Shown: piece after piece, positions 51,560-63,038 of the stretch | Position numbering within the stretch: the stretch's first letter is position 1 | Layout of the letters: each line of letters opens with the position of its first letter | Assembly (NCBI GenBank): GCA_019649035.1 | Contig: BMAT01011802.1 | Span: 256,281-319,318 of the forward strand | Source: Elysia marginata | Lineage: Eukaryota > Mollusca > Gastropoda > Plakobranchidae | DNA length: 63,038 bases | Direction of reading: 5' to 3' | Made by a program: the position numbers and the translations under genes | The notes under the pieces: generated by a model | Told to the model about the DNA's origin: nothing | Seen by the model: only the letters and a program-made list of their open reading frames with translations | Database searches by the model: none

Positions 51560-52075
51560 TGAATTGGCTAACAGTTTTTGTTATTTCTCTTTCCTTCAAC
51601 GGCTTGCGTAACAACGCCATGGACTTACCTGAAGATGTAAAAAAAACGTTGATTCTCTGTCATTATATAAAGCAAATTTAAAGACGCATCTATTCAAGCA
51701 AGCATTTTTTTTTATATATCAGTGACTTTTATGAATGTTTTTAGACACAAGGCTTTTTCTTTTGAAAAATCGGATTTTTAGAGTACGGTATAGAGACCTA
51801 CATTTTATTTATATGTATATATATATGTATATATATGTAATATGTATATGTATATATATATATGTGTGTGTGTGTACATATATGGTATGTATAATTTTTA
51901 GTATTGGTGATCCTAATTTTACCATGTTCTTTTATATGTGCAGTCTTACTGATCTATGTCATATTTTATATGATTTTTTTCTATTATGTACATTTGCATT
52001 TTAACTTATTGTAAAACGCCATGAGCTTGATTTAAAGAAAAGGCTGCCATATAAATAAAAATCATAATTATTATT
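51560..52075 (+). mobile_element. CR1-like LINE 3' end
   Basis: One frame reads DLPEDVKKTL. After a frame change the next reads SLSLYKANLKTHLFKQAF, a pattern common at the reverse-transcriptase C terminus of CR1/L2-type LINEs (SLxxFKxxLKTHLFxxAF). The 3' untranslated part ends gtaaaacgccatgagcttg... ggctgccatataaataaa with an ATT-rich tail, also typical. A (TA)n/(GT)n microsatellite at 51810-51883 lies inside it. It is truncated and frameshifted. Confidence 0.65.
51810..51883. repeat. (TA)n/(GT)n microsatellite
   Basis: Alternating TATA, TATG and GTGT tract within the LINE 3' region. Confidence 0.9.
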
Positions 52076-54799
52076 AATTAAAATTTTTTTATAGGTTTTT
52101 ATTTTCTCTAAAGATGACTCAAGCCACTTGTTTTAGAAAGCGATATTTTCTAGATTTAGACTCTCTCTTTTTCTTTCCTGATCTAAGACTGCATAAGGAA
52201 AGCATAATTCTTTCTAAGATTTTTATTGACCCCATTCACTTAATTGTCTTTCCTCAGCAGCTCATGGGCACAGAATGGGTGCGTTTCAACCTTCAACACA
52301 AACATGAAGTATATTAATATATACCTTGAGACAGAACATCTACATTTTTTCTCAAATTTCAAAATCACAGAGAGACTTGCCATACCACAATCATGCCTCA
52401 CTGACCAACGCTCATACATACTCATAAACGCACAGTGGTGCGGGAGGGTGGGGGTATATCATAATGCTAATAGCGATTTTCTACATTTTTAAGCTTGGTA
52501 AACTAAGCACAGCGCGGAACAGATCGGCACAGGCAAAGGGTCTGCTCCATTTTCAACGTAGCTGGTGGGGACTGAAAGATTTCGTTTATCCTCAATGGTA
52601 AACACAGATCGCTATCAGTTTCCCCGCAAGCGTTCCACTTAGAACGGCCCTGTTGTTAAGCAAATGAATTTATGAACAAAGGACTTAGGGATCTTTTCTG
52701 ATTTGAGATGATTCCACCCATTTTTTTCATTATGCTTATAGGTCTTTCTTTCATTTTACGTGGGTTTTTTTCAGTTAAGGATAATATTGCATTTTGGACA
52801 TCAGAGAGAGAGAGAGAGAGAGAGACAAGGAGAATGGTAATGGTTGCGAATAGTGCTGAGAAAATTAAGAACGAAATAAATAGAGTATGAGAGTGTGTGC
52901 GTGTGAAAGATAATTCTTAAAAAGCAATTAAGTAAGTCGACGAGAATTTAAAAAACAAGAGATATTAAAGCAGAAAAAAGAACTATTTGCAACTAAAATA
53001 TAAAAAGGAGATTAGCAATGTCTTGTGTGTGAGTGCGTGTGTGTTGCGATTCGTTGGAAAGGAGAGGGCTGGCGTATTTCTAAGTCCAGGTTTATGTCAG
53101 ATATAGACAGAGAGCAAAATCAAAGGTTGTCTCCAGAAGCAAAAAATTAAGGGTAGGGGGAGTCAGAAGAATGTCTTTACAGGACCAGCCACATTTGTCT
53201 TACTTCCCAGGAGAAAAAAAAAAGGGGGGGGGGGGCATCGGAGATAGAGTACCTGCTGTGCGCTGTGCGACACCCTGGCTCCACACACAAGGGGAGATAA
53301 TGGGCAAGTCGTCCCGGCTTGTAAGTTCTACCCTTGATCAGTGTCGGGAACACTACAAACTTCGTTAAAGCCAGGCACGATTTACGATCCTGTATGCAGT
53401 GATGCACTTCAGATGAACGACGTAAGGGCCACGCCGACGAGAAAATATTACATTAATTTAAGGCAATAATGTTAGCTTACGTTTTCTCGGCCCCTGGTAC
53501 CGTTTGCCTTTTCCTTTGAAGATTATGTTGAAGTAGAACAAAGCAATCTCTACTATAAATCTCTCAACCTATTTACCTTGTATTTATTTTTATATTCATT
53601 CGAGTCGTTTTTCGTTTTGATCTTTGTAGGATTAAAGCTAAAAAAAATTGGTCCCAAAGTATGTCTATTTGTATAAGTAAAGTTCGAATTTTCTTGGACT
53701 AGAAATGTATGGCAAGTGTATTTTTTAGTCTGCACATATTCTTCATGTAAATTCAAAGGATTATGCATACATACTGTGCTGTTGTGATTCAAAGTCAATG
53801 GTTCCCTAAAGAAACGCGGGGGAAGGATGGGTAAATTAATTTGTCAAAAATGAATTCTAAAATTTCGCTTACTTGGTTCCTTTGACTCTTAAATCAACGA
53901 GAAGGTTTTCGACAACACCACACATTTTTATTAAAAAGGGTTGTTACAAAAAGTATGAGCAGTGCAGTAGAAAGCTGAGTGGAGGGGGGGGGGAGAGAAT
54001 AATAGCTAATGGTAACAGAAAAGGAAGAAAGATGAGGGCAGGGAGGGTGTGGCATCGATAGCCCCTAGTCAAAATATGCCCAACACTACACAAACACTAC
54101 ACATATGAAAAGAGAAGACAAAACACATTGCATGAGAAAAGGAATATTTTACCAAAATTTACACTTGCTACAGTAAAAAAAACGCGCGAAGAAGGCCAAA
54201 GAAATCGATTAAAAATTAGCACAACACTGGCCTCACTGGTGAGCATTGAGGCAAGGCGGACCGGAGGAAGACGCAAGGCGCCAGTGTTCACAAACGCACG
54301 TGCTGGAGAAGCAGGGCATCAGGACAACAGGAGACCAGGACAAAGGATATCAGCAGTTTTCACACTGTCTCAGCTCACCGGAGAGTCACGTTCTGCATCA
54401 GGGAAAGTCTGTGCTAGCTAGCCTATGACTCAACTATCCATTCTGTGACAGATCTAGGGCCTAGGAGTATTCATTTTGTTCTAAGAAAGAACTCATTTCC
54501 GCCACAAGCTTCTTTGTTTTGTTAACTGTCTTAGAAGCTTACGCTGTGGAGAAGTTCCCTTTCCAGATCACGCCTTTATCTTGTAAAACTCGTTCTTCAG
54601 CGGCGTGAAACAGCGCAGAGGGCATGGCACTGAAAGATTAGACAAGAGAGGAAATAGTGGAGGGGGAGAAAGAGATGGAGAGGCAGAAAATTTTCTCTGG
54701 GAAACCTTTTACCTCAAAATATTTAGTGCTGTATTATGCGTTCAGTTTATGCGACATGGAAAACAATGAATCTAATGCAGCAATATTTGAAGTCATATG
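52076..54799. other. Non-coding stretch
   Basis: Contains G-runs (G13 near 53224, G10 near 53984) and short AG repeats. No gene was recognised. Confidence 0.5.
52803..52825. repeat. (AG)n microsatellite
   Basis: About eleven AG units. Confidence 0.95.
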
Positions 54800-55247
54800 A
54801 AAATAAATAAAGTAAAGAGCGTTTCGATATGGCGCCATTTCCACTTACGCTCAAAGCGGTTTACAATTGTTTCCTGACAGGCAGTTACCAACTAAATTAC
54901 TTTCTTAACTCACAGAGGAGCAGCAGATAAAGCACAGCGCCTCAGCAAACTGGCAAAACCTTTAGTTGTCAATAGACGAGTAAGTCTATACATTAAGCGC
55001 CCGAATGTGGCGCAGAAATGAGTGTAAAAAGCCTTGGTCGAGAACTAAACGTCGACCTAGAGGCGCAAATCCAGGACCTTCCGGTCTGAAAACCGGTGCG
55101 TTTTCGGCCTGCTCAGGAACATGATGCCCATATGGGGTCCGTCAGCCAATCGTCTGCTATCAAACCCACCACTTATGGGTGTCATTATTATTGTTATCGT
55201 CGTCGGCGCGTAGGGTCTCTAATGTCTACCACTACACCATGAAGCCA
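54800..55247 (-). mobile_element. tRNA-derived SINE, copy 3 with enlarged head
   Basis: On the minus strand the A box TGGTGTAGTGG (55239-55229) begins the copy. The block tgctgctcctctgtgagtt is shared with copy 1, and the tail reads accgctttgagcg... acgctctttactttattt. Between the A box and the segment corresponding to the B box (gaccggaaggtcctggatttgcgcc) there is extra sequence, including a short ATT/GTC-rich run. The head is therefore either interrupted or duplicated. The copy looks diverged and old. Confidence 0.6.
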
Positions 55248-57079
55248 CACAAAGAGATGGTATAATTATTAAAAAAACACACTGTGCGAATCGTAATATG
55301 GACGCCATTTTTATCTCATATCCACATGGGAAATTTTGTGATGATATAATTGGTTTGTTTAAATTTATACAAATACAATCACCCTAATCAAAGCTAGACG
55401 GAAGCGCCTTTAGAGAGTTGTCTCTTAAGTCGCCCGTAAATTATTTTGTTTCATTACAAAAGGTCTTTGAAAACATTAATCACAAACCAATCAAAATTGA
55501 ACAATGCTGACAGAACCAGTTACTATAAAAGGTATGTTCAAAATATATGCGCCAAAAAGGCAGAGCAAGGTGTTTTATGCATTTGGGTACGTACGTATAC
55601 AGAGTATAATTGTGCGACCTTTTGCCAGGCAATGTTCCAAAGAGCATTAAAAAACATTTGTCACTTAAAAAGAAACCAGAGAATCAGTATCTTGTCATGA
55701 TGTATTTCTCATCTAAAGGTGGCGCCACTCACTGACTAAACTGATTAATTGCTACTTCCAATGCAAAACAACTTGACAGATAAATAATCTATCCCTAGGA
55801 GGCAGGCGCCTAAGCGCATAATAACGTAATATATAATGCATTCACTGCCAGTTACATGAAAACAATGTATTTGAAAGCACCCGCGACTAAATGAATGCTA
55901 CGCTACCTTCATTACATCCTGAACTTTCCAAGCGGTGAATGCAAGGTGTAGTTTACATTTGGATACTTAGGGTATATATTCATTGCTTGCCCTTCCTGCT
56001 GCTTCTATGTGTATAAGTGTTATTTATACCCTGTAACAGCTGCACAGTTTCGGAAGAAAAACTTGTTTAAATTATTGTTTCTAGCCTTACCATCGCATAA
56101 ATCTTAAAGATGAATGCCTAAAAGAAAAAACCAGCGAGACATCATTCATCTTATTTTCTAAGACGTCTAAGCCAAACGCAGCGTCATATTTCATTTTGAT
56201 TTTACCTCCGACTGGCTGGTTTAAACTTTTGGTTTAATCACAATAAAATGCTACAGCTAAAGTATTGCACATTATACACCAAGTAAAGGGAAGGACACAG
56301 CAAAACAATTCAAGTCATGAAAGAGGAAATTGGCGGAAGCAACGTGGAAGAATACAGCAGTCCATGTAGCAACGTTATACTTGCTGTGAATTTCAAAGTA
56401 GTAAAATGAATAAATCATTCGCTGAAGATTGGAATGAAGACAAGTAAGAGAGAGAGAGAGGGGGGGGGAGTGATTACATATTACAACATCCTTGGCGTGA
56501 ACGAATAAAATACAATATCTATGATAACTGACTTGAATCTCTAAATGTGAGGTATATCAGTTATCTAGTAATTATTGTCATATTTTATCATCACCGTCAT
56601 CAGATCTAAATCGAGCTCCATAGTTGCAAAATCGGTTAATTAGTGGCCACAAGTTGGCAATTCTTTCGACATGCACAATATTATATCATAATCATTTTTC
56701 GTGCGAAATTCTCAGGCGTTCTGTTTATGGTCAACACAACTATAAGACAATAAAGCTAAAAATACAATCCATCTTTTGGGGACGCATCCGGATACACTGC
56801 GGACTTTTCTTAATAATTGTTATAAAAAAAACTGGCAACTATTCCGTAAGCTCACGAAAACTGTTATGGCAACACATCCGGATTTTTAGAAGAGCCTGTC
56901 GTCACAATCATTCTTTGCCAAAAATACTTTTACATTAGTTTGCTTTATGCATATGACTCTTTGTTTCCTTAGAAAGAAAACATTAGAAAGAAAACATTTT
57001 TGTTCAATTCAGACAACTCTTGTTCCAATGGTTGTTCAAATGATTGTTGTTAATCTTGCATATGCAAAAATCAAAATAC
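55248..57079. other. Non-coding stretch
   Basis: AT-rich. A short AG/G run sits at 56449-56468. No gene was recognised. Confidence 0.5.
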
Positions 57080-57470
57080 AATCATTCTTCAGATAGATAT
57101 ACACACCGAGAGGCAAAATCCTCAATACAAGTTGTCATAAACAACAGATTGAGAGCACAAAATCCTCTGCATGGGATCAAGGACCCCATCTACAGTCTGC
57201 CCAGTATGACCAAGTCATCATATTCGGATTAAGAACCGGTCACAACAAACTCGGACACCACATGTACAGTCGCCTAGAGGTGGGCTACTCATCCGGATGT
57301 CCATGTGGACAATATCAACAGTACACAAGCAACGTGCTCTGCTTGACTGGATGTGTGGAGAGGCGGGTATCATTTCGGGCAGAAGCTGCACGGCTCACGA
57401 CTGAACCTCGAGACGACAGCAAACTATATTAGAACAGCCATCCTTGAAGTCTGACATGATGAACGAAGAG
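57080..57470 (+). mobile_element. LINE fragment, C-terminal end of the ORF2 protein
   Basis: Reading CAG TAT GAC gives QYDQVIIFGLRTGHNKL followed by GHHMYSRLEV...SSGCPCG. This is the conserved region near the C terminus of many non-LTR retrotransposon proteins (the RTGHNxL...CPCG pattern). Upstream, another frame gives NPLHGIKDPIYSL, the usual lead-in. Downstream, a third frame gives KLHGSRLNLETTANYIRTA and a TGA at about 57456, the typical LINE ending. At least two frame changes separate these blocks, so it is a dead 5'-truncated copy. Confidence 0.75.
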
Positions 57471-60400
57471 GAATAAGATTATTCAGTTTGGAAGGTCTTT
57501 TCGTTGCCGGTTCGCTTAAGACAGTTTGCTTCCGTATTTTTCCCCCCGCGTTTACTACGTTTAGAAGGACCAAGATCTGATGGACTTATTGAGAAGTATC
57601 GATATTGCAAAAATTAAATCATAACCTTTCTCGATTTTGTTATGTCAAAAAGCCAACTTGGTAAAGTCTGTTGAGAATCACTTGGCTATTCTAAAGATAT
57701 GAAGTTGAAGATTCTTTGTGAAAAGCCACAGTGCACACAATTGGTGCTTGGTTTTGGCACAAAAATTTCCTCTTTTAATTTTCTGACACTGCTGAATTCC
57801 TTGCCTCTTGTTTTTTTTATGAGAAAATAACTACTAACAAGAATAAACTTTCAATGCTATGTTTTTTGGCCCTTTCTAATAACACGGCTCAGAACTATGA
57901 TTTCACCCACCCAGTCTCACTCAACACCCAACAGCGGAAGCTCATCTGATTTTTTTGTATGCTGACTTTTCCCCTCTCCTACACGCAAAAGAGTCTCCAC
58001 CAGTCTCGTATCTCCAGTCTAGATCTCCCTGGCATCTCTAGTGTGCGGTTTGAATCAGCCTGACAGCCTCGCCCTGTATCAGTTGTGCTGTCCGTCTCAT
58101 GCGATGGGGGTCTCGAGTTGAGTTCCACAGAGATTGCTTGGCTGTTTCACCTGGGCACAGTGCTATGCGTCGGGCGAGTGTGACGGGAATAGAAACTCAT
58201 TTAGATACAGGGCATCAGATAGTGGAGAGGTCAACACATCGGAGCATAGAAGGCCAAGATGCCAAGGTTATGTAGGCACTTTCGACCTCCTTGACCTTAT
58301 ATTGATTCCCTTACAAAGATTTCTGTGTTATAAAAGTTAAGGCATTCTCTTTCTCAGTTTTTTTTAATCAAATAGCCCTATTTGTTTATTTTGTCTTTGA
58401 TCAGGTCAATATTTCGTACCTCACGGAAGCCCGTTGTTTCTCTGCCTGTCTGTTTTTTCTCTCACTCCGTCTTACTCTCCCCTTCTCTCCCTCCACCTTT
58501 TTCTATACACTTCTTTCCATTTAAACTATCCATATTGCAAATATTGTAAATCATTATTTTTCTATGGTCTGTCATAAACACTACGTTAATTTCTTTAAAC
58601 CTGAAAAAGGCATAAGAATTATTTCAATGGAGGAGGAAGTTGGCTAATGTATATGTCAGTCATTATCTTCCCTGATTATCGGCGGGGCTGGATAAAGGCA
58701 AAAATACCATGACAACAAAGTGCCAGCCAGCGCAAAGAAAAAGGTGTCTGCATGCACCCACGAAAGATAGCAAACTGGGATTTAGCTTCGCCAGCATAAC
58801 ACCCGTCTCCTCTTTAATTTAGATAAGAGAGAAACCTAAAGACATACGTCGAAATGAGTTTTGAAGCCGAGAACAAACGTCGACAGAATCCATTATTGCC
58901 ATTTCCTTGGGCGGCGGTGAGAATTCGAAGGTAGTCAAGGTACGCTTGTTCGCTGAAGACACATGTATAAGATACCCGGTATGTCACAGAAAAAAAGCAC
59001 GGCGCCACCAAGGTATGCGGCTGTATATCGTCTTAAATCATTGCATATCTTTCAAGAAAAAAAAACTCTGCCGTAATTCTGATAATTTGAAAAATAAAAA
59101 TGTCCCAAACAAGCACGTGAACAAACCTTTGATCCTTTGCATCCTTCGTTACAGGATATCTTTAGATCTAGTTGTTTTGCCAAGGGTGAGTGAAGTTTGT
59201 CATTTATCTCACTACTCTACGATCATCCAAGACACAGACAATTATCACAGATAGGCATCGGCTAAAACTTGTACTTCACATTTAGACAACATGAAAACAA
59301 GCAACCTTAAATTGTTGAAACAAAAATCATTGATAACTCGTTAAAAGTTGCTGGGTTTGCAAAAATCGCCGACACCCTCATTTTTATAACAATTAGTGCT
59401 GCCGTATAGACTTTGGGGCCCAGAGACATCATTTAAGCTTTAACAACAGAGCTGTTTGAAAAGTTTGTTTGACTTTTAACAACTGTTTAATAACTTGATC
59501 TGAAAACTGTTTCCCATGATCACTATTCTAATTGCAAAGCTCCATTTTAAAAAGCATTTTTGTATAAATTATGTCTTTTAGAAAGTTCTATAAAGTAACC
59601 AAACAAATAAACTTAATAATGATTTCATTGTAGTTAATTTTCTCCAAAAACTTGTCATTTGGTCTTTAAAGTTTTTTCTCCATCCAAAGCAAATTTCACC
59701 CTCCGCTAAAGTTGAATCTTCTCTAGACCTATTCTTGGCGATGGCCCCATGCTATCGTGAGTAGAATACTTGAACTCCTGGTCGGTAAGCAAAAACTTGG
59801 TATTTATTAGAGTTGACAGATTCATGATTAGAAAGAATCTTCTTTCTACTCATTTTTAGCCGAAACACTGTTGGTATGTTTTCTGGTTCAAGAGGTAGAG
59901 TTTTGTGACAGGCGCTTCTCGTGTTTAGTTTTAAGTTCATCGAGGGAGCAAGAACTTAGAGTTAAATCAGCACGTTAAATATTTCAATCACACAGAAGTT
60001 CTTGATATTTGCAAAAAAAAATTTCAGAATAAATGAAATAGAAAATTATGATTCAAGCAGCTACTTGATTTATTGTTAAAATACTAAGTACAATTGAGTG
60101 TTGGCACAAAATACATCTATCTACTTTAGTCGCCTCTGGTTTATCCTTTCCAAGTGCTACAGAAGTAAATTACCACGTGTCTTGCCTCCTTTTAGTTTTA
60201 TTAGCCTACCTATGAACTGTTACTTGGAGAAAGGAAAAACTGGACATGAACACTTTTTTCTGTCAATTTAATTGCCTACGAAGGGCTCTTTTCGAAGTCT
60301 GTTTTTAATTTGGAGTTAGTTAGACATAGCTTTATTAAGTTACCGGACTCGAAATGAAAGCTAAAAAAGCTGTGTGGAGATAGACATCTTTACATAGTAT

Positions 60401-62877
60401 CAGTTGATCAGCAAACTAAACAACACCAGTAATTTGCCCCCTGGTCATAGCATTGACGTCACGTTTCAATCTGACAGTAAAGCTTACTATTGTACTTAAT
60501 AGTGTCAATGTGTGTGTGTTTCTGTGTTCCTTAATCTCTCTTACCTAAAGGTAGTCTTACCATTTGAACATCAAGTCACATTAAGTAAACAATTTCGCTT
60601 GAAACACACACACACACATCACTCTCTGGCTCCTGACCTCTATGAACTAGATGACCCTGGTGAATAATGTCCGTCTGGATTTTTCAAAACTGGAACAAGC
60701 CCAGATAAAAAGGGAAAGGGTTAATTTTTTAAATGACCTGAGAACACTTTCCTGTATTTATATTTTTGCCTTAGTATGTATGTAGCTGACGAAGCCATTG
60801 CAAGCGAAACTAACTTTGGTTTGTTTTAGTTTTTTTTTTGCCTAAAAATTCAAGTTGGGTTATTGTCATCTCCATTCTACTATTTTTTTATATTTTTATT
60901 CTTCAGCCTTGCATTTACATCGACGTAAAACAAGTGTTGAGCTCTTTCTCCCCTTTTGAGTACCGGAGTTGTTTTTTTTATCATGGGTGATTTATCTTTC
61001 ATGGGTATTCAGTTTGATCCTCGTCACTTCTAAAATCAGGCATCATGCAGCATAGTCAAACTTTTGGGGTTTATTTACAATATCTGAATGATTTTTAATA
61101 ACAATTGAAAATGCATGAACTATCAAAAAAGAAGCTTTTCAAGAACTTTATCTCTTTTGCTCTCTCGTCTTTGACATTTGTGACAAGTTTCTGATGGCCA
61201 TGGCAAACCTTGTTCATTAAAATTTTGATGGCTCACAACATAAATGCCTTCCATTGTGGCTAAAACCTTTTCTCCTCTACCCGACCTTCCGCGATGCCTT
61301 ACCGTATATTCGGGAGTCCAAAAGTACTGAGTTTCATGAAGATTTCATGTGAAAAATTCATTTTATAGAGATCTTGAAACATCTGATCTTTCCGAGAACG
61401 TTATCACTTTCCCTCTAAAGATAGAAGTTCTTCCGAGGAGTCCACTTAGTTCACCCTAAGATAAAGGCCTATAGCTTCCAGGCCCTTAAGAATAAGTACC
61501 GAACATGATCTGTGTTGCATGCACTATGTTTCTCCGGTTTTTTTTTGGTTTTTTTTAGGGGGGGGGGGGAGCAAGACACATTACGATGCTAAAATTCCTA
61601 AAGAAAAAGATCTTGTTACGCCGCTGCTTCACATAAACCTTTCAAGAGCAAGATTAATGACGTGAAGTTTTAAACACAGATTTAGGTTGCCATTCCGGCT
61701 CAGTTACACTTAACTGGGTTGCCTTGCAAATTCGGTGTCATTCTACGCTACATTCAGAGCACAGACATTCAAGGGGTGCGTCGAGGAAGGGCATTTGTTT
61801 CAAAATGTTCTGAGTTTACTGTTTGATTCCAGGATCGGGGTTGGAATTTGTTTTTCAAATAAAGAAAAGTTGGTAGAAAAGTAAAGTAAAAAAACAAAGA
61901 AAAAAAACCTTGCATATCGCATCCCCAGAAAGTGGTTAATACATTTTCTCTGACAATCGTTTACTTAGCTGTATTGGATCATTACAGTATATTCGAAGAC
62001 AAAACCTGTTGTGTGGATCATTAAGTCAAAATTTAATCTTAAAATAGATGTGCTGTATAATATCTTAAATGTCACACACTATTATGACTGATTTTTTTTT
62101 TATATCTGCAAACAGCCTGTGTATAAAAACAAGCCCGTGGTTTGTTTCTTTCGATTTAATGTATATTCGATATATGTTCGCAGACATGCAAGGAACTACT
62201 TAGACAGAGAATATAAGTCTTTAAACTACGGATTCTATTGTTTAACACTTATGACCACAAATTGGTGGAAAAAATATAATGACAAACAAAAAAATCTTTT
62301 CATCATTGCAGTTGTTGTCCGTTTGTGGCTTTTTTTCTAACTGCACATTATTTATTATCAGTTCCCCTGAAAGAATGTATTGAATGGCTTATCTCTATCC
62401 CCACTTTTTTGCCATCCACACCTGAATAATTAAACTTTCCTGTGCCCAAAATAAATAAAAACCTACATTGCAAATAAATGTTATCGACATAAAAAAAGTT
62501 ATGGAACAGCGTTTTGTTTTCGTTTTTTTTTTTTTGGTTTTCGCTTTTTTTTTAACGTGGGCAAAGAGAAACAACTTTATTACTTAGAGGTATCAAATTC
62601 ATATTTTTTTCTCTATGAAAAGAAAGCTGCAAGTGAAAAATGCCGGAAACCTTATCTAAATATATATAAAACACAATTGAAGCGGACCAAAGAGCAAGAA
62701 AAAGACACCGCAACGCAGGAAAATCCTATGATGGGAAATCAGAGAGACAATGAAACTAACACAAGGGAGGGGCAGAAGGGCGTCAAAAGATTTGTGTCAA
62801 TTGCAGGACATCATGAGAAAGAGTAGCTGGAGACTAAGATTACACGGTTGTTGTCTTTTTTTTTTCGAAAGAATAAT
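57471..62877. other. Non-coding stretch
   Basis: AT-rich DNA with pyrimidine-rich patches at 58.43-58.5 kb and a T/G run at 61540-61569. No gene or named repeat was recognised. Confidence 0.5.
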
Positions 62878-62923
<46 letters not shown>

Positions 62924-62924
62924 C

Positions 62925-62973
<49 letters not shown>

Positions 62974-62981
62974 TATAGATA
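62878..62981. repeat. (GATA)n microsatellite
   Basis: About 24 GATA units with one GACA unit near the middle and decay at the right end. Confidence 0.97.
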
Positions 62982-63038
62982 AAAAGACAGATAATTGTCA
63001 TATTACCTTAATTTTGTACCTCGCCATTACTTCAAAGT

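Noticed and set aside
51628-51680. Minus-strand GTAAGT donor preceded by an ATG frame, considered as BAMBI exon 1
   Set aside because: The peptide (MTENQRFFYIF) is not a signal sequence, and the site lies antisense within a LINE fragment.
1-63038. CRISPR arrays, operons or prokaryotic features
   Set aside because: The sequence is clearly metazoan: spliced exons, SINEs, LINEs and microsatellites, with no regular spacer-repeat structure.

Overview
This is an AT-rich, repeat-laden piece of animal nuclear DNA, with spliced exons bounded by GT-AG introns, tRNA-derived SINEs, LINE tails and many di-, tri- and tetranucleotide arrays. A BAMBI gene, which insects and nematodes are generally thought to lack, together with dispersed TCTAGATC-rich repeats, suggests a lophotrochozoan, most likely a gastropod mollusc. 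That placement is an inference. Most of the window is non-coding.  The one protein gene I can support is a minus-strand homologue of BAMBI, the kinase-less pseudoreceptor that dampens BMP/activin signalling. Its ten-cysteine extracellular domain is on one exon (45019 down to 44774). Its acidic stalk, membrane segment and histidine-rich tail are on the next (44415 down to 43868). A signal-peptide exon that fits it in sequence, phase and strand lies at 26360 down to 26300, on the wrong side of the other two exons. A CpG-denser, promoter-like stretch lies just upstream of that exon (about 27.14-27.56 kb), and a GGCGCC/GGAGCC cluster lies at 28.16 kb. The sequence has three N gaps (16063-16097, 37420-37501, 48452-48587). 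Exchanging the two middle contigs would restore normal exon order, so a scaffolding error is the simplest reading. A second partial BAMBI copy or a real rearrangement is also possible.  Layout: 1-16 kb is non-coding, with purine/pyrimidine arrays, a 60-bp tandem duplication (10.39 kb) and a tRNA-like repeat (14.07 kb). 16-26 kb holds a SINE (18.8 kb), a large AG/CT inverted pair (19.9-20.4 kb) and a (TAC)n array. 26.3-28.4 kb holds the signal-peptide exon and its presumed promoter. 29.9-37.4 kb holds TCTAGATC-rich repeats and two copies of a small palindromic element. 37.5-48.4 kb holds a SINE followed directly by a full palindromic element, a possible MITE and BAMBI exons 2-3. 48.6-63 kb holds a tRNA-like repeat, two LINE fragments, a third SINE and a terminal (GATA)n array.
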